A DNA stretch of 60,505 nucleotides, taken from positions 1-60,505 of the forward strand of contig RFQR01000010.1 of the NCBI GenBank assembly GCA_009924895.1, given 5' to 3'. Numbering within the stretch: position 1 is the stretch's first letter; each line of letters begins with the position of its first letter. The translations under genes and the position numbers were made by a program. This DNA comes from a bacterium (GTDB lineage: Bacteria > Patescibacteriota > Minisyncoccia > Phycocordibacterales > UBA2100). Shown here in pieces: positions 38,901-46,647 of the stretch. The notes under the pieces were generated by a model. That model saw nothing but the letters and a program-made list of their open reading frames with translations. It was not told where the DNA came from and did no database searches.

Positions 38901-39028
38901 CCCAAGAGACCCCTTTCTGGGTCTCTTTCGTTTTATTTTCGCTTGCCAACCTCGCCCAGCCCTAATTTCCTGGATTATTCACAAAATTCATCGTGTTCAT
39001 GCATATTACGTCACTCACGAAAACCAAG

Positions 39029-39055
39029 AAGCCCAGCAATTAGAGCTGGGCTTGA
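39029..39055 (-). terminator. Terminator after the rplB 3' remnant
   Basis: On the minus strand AAGCCCAGCTCTAATTGCTGGGCTTCTTGGTTTT. Confidence 0.65.
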
Positions 39056-39075
39056 GGCGATTACCTGAGAATCGA

Positions 39076-39153
39076 TTATTTGCGCTTTCCTACTTTGCGT
39101 CGAGACACAATAAAAACATTCGAATATTTCTTTGGGTGCTTGCCCAGCATCAT
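39076..39153 (-). pseudogene. Truncated duplicate of the rplB 3' end
   Basis: MMLGKHPKKYSNVFIVSRRKVGKRK* versus intact rplB C-terminus RRPKKYSNVFVVSRRKVGKRK*. Confidence 0.85.
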
Positions 39154-39293
39154 CTTTGGTTTCGTTCAATACAGTTCAGCCACTATTCATTTTTCATGTA
39201 GAAAAGATCTCGTAGAGATTATGACCTTAGTACGTCTCAACAAAAGTAAACCAAAGTTGCTGCATGGACTGCGACGCCCTATTGTGTAGCTGA

Positions 39294-40142
39294 TTACTTG
39301 CGCTTTCCAACTTTTCTTCGAGATACCACAAATACGTTGCTATATTTTTTAGGGCGTCTTGTCTTCTGTCCCTTGCCTGATGGCTTACCCCAGAGAGTCT
39401 TCGCGCGGCGCAGGCCTCTACCTTGACGTCCTTCACCACCACCATGCGGGTGGTCAACTGGGTTCATTGCGGTACCACGGACCGTAGGGCGGATACCCTT
39501 CCAGCGTGAGCGACCAGCCTTACCCAAGTTTTCGAGATTGTGCTCAGGATTTGACGCTTCGCCAATAGTTGCCCATGCCGTACCAATGATGCGGCGAATT
39601 TCTGTTGAAGGCATCTTGAGGTGTGCGTAGCCATCGTCGTAGGCGACTACTTCTGCGAAATTGCCTGCAGAGCGAGCGATGACACCACCACCGTTTGGCT
39701 TGATTTCTACATTGTAGACAAATGCACCAACTGGAATCTTTGCAAGTGGAAGGCGGTTGCCTGGCACCGCAGGAGCGTTTTCTCCTACCGTAAAGATGTC
39801 ACCCACTTTTGCTGTCTTTGGAAGAAGCACATAGCGCTTCTCACCGTCGCGGTAGATTGCAAGACCGATAAATGCTGAGCGGTTTGGATCGTATTCGATG
39901 GTAGCGATGCGAGCAGGAATGTCTTTCTTGTCGAACATGAAATCAACCATGCGAGCAAGGCGCTTGTGTCCTCCTCCCTTGTGACGAGTACTGATGCGGC
40001 CTGCATTGTTGCGGCCAAATCCACGCTTAAAACCACCTTTCAGTGACTTGAGCGGCTTGTCTCCTGAGAGCAAGGTACGGTAGTCGATGCGACTCATCGC
40101 GCGAGAACTCTTGGTGACGGGACGATACGTTTTGAGTGCCAT
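39294..40142 (-). CDS. rplB: 50S ribosomal protein L2
   Basis: MALKTYRPVTKSSRAMSRIDYRTL, GRNNAGRISTRHKGGGHKRLARMVDF, VRGTAMNPVDHPHGGGEGRQGRG. Confidence 0.97.
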   Translation of the reverse strand: MALKTYRPVTKSSRAMSRIDYRTLLSGDKPLKSLKGGFKRGFGRNNAGRISTRHKGGGHKRLARMVDFMFDKKDIPARIATIEYDPNRSAFIGLAIYRDGEKRYVLLPKTAKVGDIFTVGENAPAVPGNRLPLAKIPVGAFVYNVEIKPNGGGVIARSAGNFAEVVAYDDGYAHLKMPSTEIRRIIGTAWATIGEASNPEHNLENLGKAGRSRWKGIRPTVRGTAMNPVDHPHGGGEGRQGRGLRRAKTLWGKPSGKGQKTRRPKKYSNVFVVSRRKVGKRK

Positions 40143-40147
40143 AATGG

Positions 40148-40528
40148 TTATACGAGATTAATAGAGTCACCCTTCTTCAAAAATACGTATGCCTTTTTAC
40201 CAGCAGCTGACATACCTGACTTCCCGGTGCGAGCATTGCGGCGGACCTTGGCACGAATATGGATCACGTTCACTGCGACGGGCTTCACTTTGTAGAGTGA
40301 GAACACTGCCTTTGCGATTTCAGCTTTCGTAGCACTTACTGCGACGTTGAAGGTATACACGTTGTTCATGCCTTGCATCGATGCCTTTTCGGTAATGCGT
40401 GGAGCACGAAGAAGTGCTGAATAAGAAGCGTTAAGTGTTGGAGAAGCTACTGCTACCGCCTTCTCCACTTTTGGCGCCTTTGTCTTCGCCTCCTTCGTTG
40501 GTTTTGTTGCTTTTTTGAAGAGTGCCAT
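40148..40528 (-). CDS. rplW: 50S ribosomal protein L23
   Basis: LLRAPRITEKASMQGMNNVYTFNVAVSATKAEIAKAVFSLYKVKPVAVNVIHIRAKVRR. Confidence 0.93.
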   Translation of the reverse strand: MALFKKATKPTKEAKTKAPKVEKAVAVASPTLNASYSALLRAPRITEKASMQGMNNVYTFNVAVSATKAEIAKAVFSLYKVKPVAVNVIHIRAKVRRNARTGKSGMSAAGKKAYVFLKKGDSINLV

Positions 40529-40530
40529 AA

Positions 40531-41199
40531 TTATTTTTTCTGAGGAGCGCGCTGCGCAATCATTGCAACAGCTGCTTCGGGATTTTCGATAACAAGATAG
40601 GTGTGAGAAAGCACCGCAACAGGATTGAGAGCGCGTACGTCTGTCGTATCAACGTGACCCAAGTTACGGAAACTCTTTTTGGTTGCTTCGGTAGGCTCTG
40701 CAAGCGCGACAAGTGCCGCGTTTTTCTTTTTTGTATTGAGCTTTTCAAAACCAGCCTTGCCGATAGCAACGAGTGCTTTCTGAGCGACTGAGGTCTTTGG
40801 CTTGTCACAGCCGAATGAGTCAACAAAGACTACTTCGCCGTCTGCAAGTTTCTTTGAAAGCGCCATAAAGAGTGCTTTAGCGCGCATTTTTCCAGGTATT
40901 GAGCGGGAAAACTGCTTTTCTTTACGAGGGCCGTGCGTTATACCACCACCGACCCAGATTGGGGAACGTGAAGAGCCGTGACGAGCCCGACCAGTACCCT
41001 TCTGTCTCCACGGCTTCCTGCCACCACCACGAACTTCTCCACGGTCTTTGACGTGAGCAACGGGCTTACGTGCGTTGTCCTGCATCGAAGTAACAACTTG
41101 GTGCATCAAAGAATCGTTCCAGGCAACACCAAAGATGTTTTCTGGAAGCTCGATACTTCCCTTTTTCTTACCTGCAGCTGTGTAAATGTCTGTTTTCAT
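40531..41199 (-). CDS. rplD: 50S ribosomal protein L4
   Basis: VAHVKDRGEVRGGGRKPWRQKGTGRARHGSSRSPIWVGGGITHGPRKEKQFSRSIPGKMRAKAL. Confidence 0.95.
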   Translation of the reverse strand: MKTDIYTAAGKKKGSIELPENIFGVAWNDSLMHQVVTSMQDNARKPVAHVKDRGEVRGGGRKPWRQKGTGRARHGSSRSPIWVGGGITHGPRKEKQFSRSIPGKMRAKALFMALSKKLADGEVVFVDSFGCDKPKTSVAQKALVAIGKAGFEKLNTKKKNAALVALAEPTEATKKSFRNLGHVDTTDVRALNPVAVLSHTYLVIENPEAAVAMIAQRAPQKK

Positions 41200-41200
41200 A

Positions 41201-41812
41201 CTAGTGTGAGCGGATTTCTATGAGTGTCCCTGGGTGACCTGGAATCGCGCCAGAGATTACGAGCGTATTTGTTGCTGCGTCAACCTGAAGAATGCGAAGG
41301 TTTCTGACTGTAACACGGTCGCCTCCCATGCGGCCTGCCATGCGCTGACCCTTTGAAACACGACCACCTGCGCGACCTGCCCCACCAATAGAACCCGGAG
41401 CGCGCTCTTTGTTCTTCTGACCGTGAGAGCGAGGACCACCCGAGAATCCATGGCGCTTTACACCACCTTGAAAGCCTTTTGCTTTTGAAAGAGCAGAAAC
41501 CTCGACAACATCACCGGGAACAAAGACTGAAACGTCGAGTGTGGCGCCTTTCTCCATACCTGACATATCGCGCATTTCGCGAAGAGTGCGTACCATTGGA
41601 AGGCCTTTAAGATGACCCTTTTCAGGGTTTGTCATATTTTTTTCCTTCTTAGTACCAAAACCAAACTGAGTAGCATCGTACCCATCAACAGCCTTGGTCT
41701 TGATCTGAGTAACGGTAAGAGGACCTGCTGTGAGCACGGTAGCGGGAGTAACGATACCCTTGTCATCAAAGACTTGAGTCATTCTTCCTTTGGTTGCAAG
41801 CATGAATTTCAT
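41201..41812 (-). CDS. rplC: 50S ribosomal protein L3
   Basis: MLATKGRMTQVFDDKGIVTPATVL, AKGFQGGVKRHGFSGGPRSHGQKNKERAPGSIGGAGRAGGRVSKGQRMAGRMGGDRVTVRNL. Confidence 0.96.
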   Translation of the reverse strand: MKFMLATKGRMTQVFDDKGIVTPATVLTAGPLTVTQIKTKAVDGYDATQFGFGTKKEKNMTNPEKGHLKGLPMVRTLREMRDMSGMEKGATLDVSVFVPGDVVEVSALSKAKGFQGGVKRHGFSGGPRSHGQKNKERAPGSIGGAGRAGGRVSKGQRMAGRMGGDRVTVRNLRILQVDAATNTLVISGAIPGHPGTLIEIRSH

Positions 41813-41996
41813 AGATTTTCTTCACGAGCTTTGCGAGTGGTAGAAAATCATGACCCCTCACCACTTTCTTAGAAACAACTAAGAATGTAGATCGTGTTCA
41901 TTCTCTCTAAACTCATTACTCCTCAAGCACTATCTCGTGGAAAGTGGTGAGGGGTGGTGAAAAATATAGTCGCTTTCGCTCATTATTTTTCTACCA
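41813..41996 (-). repeat. Three-hairpin intergenic element A (upstream of rplC)
   Basis: HP1 GATTTTCTTCAC/GTGGTAGAAAATC; HP2 CCCCTCACCACTTTC (41854-41868) / GAAAGTGGTGAGGGG (41940-41954), perfect 15 bp; HP3 GGTGAAAAATATAGTCGCTTTCGCTCATTATTTTTCTACC. Confidence 0.8.
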
Positions 41997-42102
41997 AACA
42001 AAACGCCGGCAATGGCCGGCTTTCGAGAAGCGTCAGTCCATTGGTCCCGTATGGGGACATAGCGTGCACGGGAGTATACGCGACTCTTTCTGAGAATGCA
42101 AG

Positions 42103-42534
42103 TTATACGTAGAGTCTCGGCTTTTGTTTCAGCATCATTTTATGGTGATGGTGGTGATAGAAAAAGAGGATAATCAAAACACCTGCGAGAAACCCGAGCG
42201 CAAGCCACCATGCCTCAACAAGCGAAATGCCGAGGTAAAACGCAAGATAACAGATGAGCGGCACCCCCTCGCACGCAGATATCTCCGCAGTTGCTTCAAA
42301 TTGTGCGTCAATCGCAGGAGCGAGGGATGCCGGGTCAATCCCTTCTTTTTGTGATTTTTCTGTAAGTGCCTGAATGAGGGACTGAAATTCCGTCGGGGAA
42401 AGCAGCTGCGATCGCGGGTCTTTCGATACTGCAGCGCGTATGTTGGCTTCTAACAATGAATCAGCGTGCGCCGAAAAAACGAGCCCGAGTCCCAGGAACA
42501 AACCAGCACTCGCCGCAATTATTTTTCTTGCCAT
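42103..42534 (-). CDS. Secreted/membrane protein with C-terminal His cluster
   Basis: Signal peptide MARKIIAASAGLFLGLGLVFSAHA; TM near C-terminus; tail FFYHHHHHKMMLKQKPRLYV. Confidence 0.6.
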   Translation of the reverse strand: MARKIIAASAGLFLGLGLVFSAHADSLLEANIRAAVSKDPRSQLLSPTEFQSLIQALTEKSQKEGIDPASLAPAIDAQFEATAEISACEGVPLICYLAFYLGISLVEAWWLALGFLAGVLIILFFYHHHHHKMMLKQKPRLYV

Positions 42535-43283
42535 ATCGGGATAACGTTTACAATCTTTGAAATCGAGGGTCGTGATCCATCAAGTCCAACACATGACAAT
42601 GTATAGACCGTTTGTTCGGTTATTGCCGAAGACTGCTTTGAGTCATTGAGTGTTGTCCACGTGTCGTTTATATTTGGGTTATTCTCGGTAAGTGAGCAGG
42701 TGGTTACGTTGATTGAAGTCCATGTAATACGGACTCGAGAACCGGCGCTCACAAGCTGTGGTGTTACCTGGAGAGTGATAGCAGGCTGAGGAATCCCGTT
42801 ACACACAGAACCGCTGCATCCGTATTGGCACGCTTCTATCAACGTATCAACGCAATTTCCATCGCGATGGTACAGATTATTGCCTGAGCAGAAATTTTGG
42901 GCCGAACAGGTGCCGTACGATGTTTGATAGTAATTTTGATAATACGATTGCGTATAGCCACGAATGTATGAGGCTTGTGAATAACCACCCGTGTACGAAG
43001 CTTGTGAATACCCGCCCGGTGGGTATGAAGCCTGATAGTACCCTTGATAGTACGGTTGTGAGTAAATTGGACTACATTCCCTTGCTGAGTGGGGGTTAGA
43101 GGGACACGATGCAGGAACAATCTGAAGTCCTAACTGATTCTTTTCAACAAATCGCGTTTCCGCGGAAGAAATACCTGATCGCGGTGGTGACTGAAACAGT
43201 ACCATTGATCCCACTCCTACCACACAGGTAAGAATAAGTAGTGCTTGTATTTTTGTGAATACCGGCAACGATTTTTTCTTCAC
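42519..43283 (-). CDS. Membrane-anchored Tyr/Gln-repeat protein with Cys motif and Ig-like domain (YYQ1)
   Basis: N-terminal TM; PYYQGYYQASYPPGGYSQASYTGGYSQASYIRGYTQSYYQNYYQTSYG; C..NFC.GN.LYHR...C....CQYGCSG..C; C-terminal Ig-like WTSINVTTCSLTE...YTLSCVG. Confidence 0.8.
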   Translation of the reverse strand: MKKKSLPVFTKIQALLILTCVVGVGSMVLFQSPPRSGISSAETRFVEKNQLGLQIVPASCPSNPHSARECSPIYSQPYYQGYYQASYPPGGYSQASYTGGYSQASYIRGYTQSYYQNYYQTSYGTCSAQNFCSGNNLYHRDGNCVDTLIEACQYGCSGSVCNGIPQPAITLQVTPQLVSAGSRVRITWTSINVTTCSLTENNPNINDTWTTLNDSKQSSAITEQTVYTLSCVGLDGSRPSISKIVNVIPIWQEK

Positions 43284-43305
43284 CGCTTAATCATCTCATA
43301 CATTT

Positions 43306-44151
43306 TCACCGGGCAAGCTCTGCGTCACGGATTCTGTGCATATTTGCTTTTATCGCTTGCCGTAATGACTGCACCCCTTCCCCGGCAATAAGAGGGTCGT
43401 TGCCCGGATAGGCCCGAATCCAGTCTGCCTCAGTAACGTTTGTCACCGACCGAAGAGCACTAGCCGAGGCTTCCATTGCCTTTTCATATTCTTTCAAATC
43501 AAAGAGCGCCACCGCTTTTGAATTAAGGAGCCAGGGATTGCTCGGCTCTCGCATAAGACCCCAGTCAAGTGACACCAACGCCTCATCTGATCTACCACTC
43601 TTGAGGAGTACCCAAGCGTAATCATTGAGTGCCGCCCAGTTGTATGGGTCGGAGCGTAGATACACTTCATAGTCTTCAGCAGAACTCTTAAAATCGTCTT
43701 GATATCCTTTCACCAATCCTCGCACATAGTACGATGAAGCCGATTTTAGTTGGTATCTTTGTATCTCAATATCAAGATGAGCGATTGCACCGGTGAGATT
43801 CCCTCGAAGGAATTCAATCCTTCCTAATTGATGATGCGCATAGTGCTGAAGAGGGTTGAGACGCAGTGATTCTTGAAGAAAAAATTCTGCACGGTCAAGA
43901 TCGTAGTCGTAGTAATTTTTTGTGTCGAGGTGACGACTTCCGTAGGCATACGCCCTCTCTGATGTTGGAAACAGAAAAAATACACTATGTTCCCAAAGAT
44001 GACTCAGGGTAACCGAACGCACACCGAGTGAAACGATTGTCAAAACCGAGGCTGCGACCACAAACACGGTTATTGTCGTCGCCCAGGCATGAGGAGACTT
44101 GCTGTGATGAATGAGTGCCTTATAGATTCGAGTATCGTACCGATGTTTCAT
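43306..44151 (-). CDS. Membrane-anchored TPR protein (TPR1)
   Basis: HHQLGRIEFLRGNLTGAIAHLDIEI..., DYEVYLRSDPYNWAALNDYAWVLLKSGRSDEAL; paralogue of 51274-52080. Confidence 0.8.
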   Translation of the reverse strand: MKHRYDTRIYKALIHHSKSPHAWATTITVFVVAASVLTIVSLGVRSVTLSHLWEHSVFFLFPTSERAYAYGSRHLDTKNYYDYDLDRAEFFLQESLRLNPLQHYAHHQLGRIEFLRGNLTGAIAHLDIEIQRYQLKSASSYYVRGLVKGYQDDFKSSAEDYEVYLRSDPYNWAALNDYAWVLLKSGRSDEALVSLDWGLMREPSNPWLLNSKAVALFDLKEYEKAMEASASALRSVTNVTEADWIRAYPGNDPLIAGEGVQSLRQAIKANMHRIRDAELAR

Positions 44152-44204
44152 CGCACTCTATAGTACCATGCAGTTTCGAGGCTTTCTTTTGAAAACTATC
44201 TCTT

Positions 44205-45326
44205 TTATCGATTAAAAGGGAGTTGCAGAACATGTTCTACATAGTATTCGCCAATACGATTACCCATTTTTTCTCCCTCATCGTTATCGTACGGAAAGTG
44301 AATTCCTGCCCATAGGCGTGAATTCTTTGCAGTCGCGGCGTCAGAGTAAAATCGTTCTTTTTTATCGGGGAATAATGCCCCCAGCACCACTGCAGCTGCT
44401 CTCGATATTGTAGAGTGGCCGGAAACATAACTTGGAAATGGCGGATTATTCATTGCGAGCGACACCTGTTCCCCTATAAGAGGTGCCACCATGCTCGGTC
44501 GTTTTGTATTGTAGATAAATTTAACTTTCCAGCATTCCATAAACGAGTCGGCAATAACCTGAGCAAGGACCATTTGTGCGTACGCGTACTTCTCATTACT
44601 AAGATTCTTCTCCTGTGCTTCCGAAAAAAGTCGGTTCTGCCAAATCCCAGCCGGCTGTTCGGTGCCAGGCACGCCTCCCCAAAAATTAACGAGCGCCGAT
44701 TGTTCTACTGTTCTTTGAGTCGCAGCGGTAATAACTTCCTTCAGTGCACTGAGGTGTTCCTTACTCATAAAACGAGGAGGTGGCGGGACTTGCGCATCAA
44801 ACCGCGTTAGGTTCCACCGTTTCCATTGTCCAGCATGGGGTGTAAACGGCTTCCTCTCATCGAACCACAACGCATTACTTTTTGTTGCTTTTCCATGTGG
44901 TAGAGGCCGCTGCTGCGCATCACTTTCGTATCTTTGTAGGTAGGTTTCGATACTATCTTCTGGCGCAGCTTCTGAATGTTCAGCTGCAATAGTCATGTTG
45001 TTTTTTCGTGTAAACTCGGATGTTGAGGCCCGTAAATCAGGATAGACATTATTCAAGAAATTCTGAACACGCGTATTTGCATGCACCTCTCTCTCATGCA
45101 CACCGTTCACGCGTGCATCTGTAAGACTCTCGTAATAGATTGTAGCAATACTAGCGTATAGTCGAGCAGATTCAGTCGGAGCCGGCTTTTTCTCTCGCAC
45201 TACTTGCATTGCGTATTCCATCCACAATCTACTTTGAGGAATAGCAGGACTATCTACGTGCGATTTCACTACTAAAAATAAGGCAAGGAGAAGTACGGAT
45301 ACGCCCACTGCTCCAGCAACTTTCAT
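44205..45326 (-). CDS. Vanadium-dependent haloperoxidase / PAP2-superfamily protein, membrane-anchored
   Basis: K-x6-RP (KFIYNTKRP), FPSYVSGHSTISRAA, SRLWAGIHFPYDNDEGEKMG; N-terminal hydrophobic anchor. Confidence 0.8.
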   Translation of the reverse strand: MKVAGAVGVSVLLLALFLVVKSHVDSPAIPQSRLWMEYAMQVVREKKPAPTESARLYASIATIYYESLTDARVNGVHEREVHANTRVQNFLNNVYPDLRASTSEFTRKNNMTIAAEHSEAAPEDSIETYLQRYESDAQQRPLPHGKATKSNALWFDERKPFTPHAGQWKRWNLTRFDAQVPPPPRFMSKEHLSALKEVITAATQRTVEQSALVNFWGGVPGTEQPAGIWQNRLFSEAQEKNLSNEKYAYAQMVLAQVIADSFMECWKVKFIYNTKRPSMVAPLIGEQVSLAMNNPPFPSYVSGHSTISRAAAVVLGALFPDKKERFYSDAATAKNSRLWAGIHFPYDNDEGEKMGNRIGEYYVEHVLQLPFNR

Positions 45327-45450
45327 GCGCACATAATACACCCATTCTCACCCGAAGCACAATAGCCCCATTGACATTCTGAATGGTTGGCGTACAAATA
45401 GTACAGCTACCGCGCGGTTGCGGCTGGCACATCAACGAAGGAGCTTACCC

Positions 45451-45705
45451 ATGCATACCGTTCGCATCGCCCTCGCGTCCGTCTTCCTCTTGACTGCGGC
45501 ATCAGGGATCGTATCTGTCCTCTCTTCGGCGCCGGCACACGCACTCAAGTGCGTGAAAAATTCCACACTCATCACGGAGGGGGCACTTCGGCCTTACTGC
45601 GCCTGCAACGCCGGCTACACGTGGGACGGAGTTACCGGCAGTGCAAGAAAAACTGATCCTGCACCCGTCTACCAGAACTCCCGAGTCACCGACCTATGTC
45701 GGTGA
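45451..45705 (+). CDS. Small secreted Cys-containing protein
   Basis: SD gaaggagc; MHTVRIALASVFLLTAASGIVSVLSSAPAHALKCVKNSTLITEGALRPYCACNAGYTWDGVTGSARK...; terminator directly after. Confidence 0.65.
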   Translation: MHTVRIALASVFLLTAASGIVSVLSSAPAHALKCVKNSTLITEGALRPYCACNAGYTWDGVTGSARKTDPAPVYQNSRVTDLCR

Positions 45706-45723
45706 CTCTATCTTTTCTGAATA

Positions 45724-46647
45724 CTAATACGAATTGATGGTATACAAGTAAGCAGAACTCTTTTTTTGAAACAATGTTATTCCGGTCTTTTCTTTGAGTA
45801 ACCCATACTCCAGCTCATTCCTGATGTTTCTATATTCACGTTCTCCATTCCCGAGCAACCTACCTTCCATACCAGAGTCGCCATGTTCCTTGTGAGAAAT
45901 ATTCATATACGGTACGAGCGAATTTGTGTCCGCATCAAAACGATACGTAACGCGATTTGTCTTATTTTCAAACAGCGTAAACACAATATCACCTGATTCA
46001 TGACGACGTGCTGTGATGAGGTCGTCAGTTGCGATTGAAAATACTTTGTGTTGTTTTACCAGCACAGATGCAAACGGTGCATACGTTTTTTCTGTCTCAA
46101 TGAGTGTTTTGTATACACCATCTCGCCTTCTTTCAAAGAAAAAAGGGACCCCGTTTTCTAAAAAGAGATCCGAAATCACGAATCTGTCGCTAATATCAAA
46201 ATATGTTTTCTGGCGACTGATAGCATCGTACATAATGAACTTCTTTGTAAGTACTCCACCTTCATAGACAACATCGATCATAAACACATTCCCACGAATA
46301 TCGATGACCGACGGCATCTTGGCGCAGCTCTTCGGGTTCCAGATATGACTCACATCCTGGTAGGTGAAGTAAAAGTCAGGATTAAACGTATGTTCCGCAA
46401 CTCTCGTATCACTTACTACTAAATACTTCGAGTTGGTTTTCGTGTCTACTGCGGTATACAAGTACCCTTGTGTGCTTTTTTCCGTTTCTGGTAATTTTGA
46501 AACGATGTACCTGCTTGAATTACGATACGCAAACAGGCCCACCACCCCTACCAAAAAAATAAGAAGTGCGAGCCAGAAGATGCGCCTCTCTGTGGGAGGA
46601 AAAAAGTTATATTTTCCAAGCAGACCAGTCATTTTTTTTACCCACAA
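45724..46647 (-). CDS. Membrane-anchored hypothetical protein
   Basis: 307 aa, one N-terminal TM, overlaps the end of the 418-aa ORF (translational coupling). Confidence 0.6.
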   Translation of the reverse strand: MWVKKMTGLLGKYNFFPPTERRIFWLALLIFLVGVVGLFAYRNSSRYIVSKLPETEKSTQGYLYTAVDTKTNSKYLVVSDTRVAEHTFNPDFYFTYQDVSHIWNPKSCAKMPSVIDIRGNVFMIDVVYEGGVLTKKFIMYDAISRQKTYFDISDRFVISDLFLENGVPFFFERRRDGVYKTLIETEKTYAPFASVLVKQHKVFSIATDDLITARRHESGDIVFTLFENKTNRVTYRFDADTNSLVPYMNISHKEHGDSGMEGRLLGNGEREYRNIRNELEYGLLKEKTGITLFQKKSSAYLYTINSY

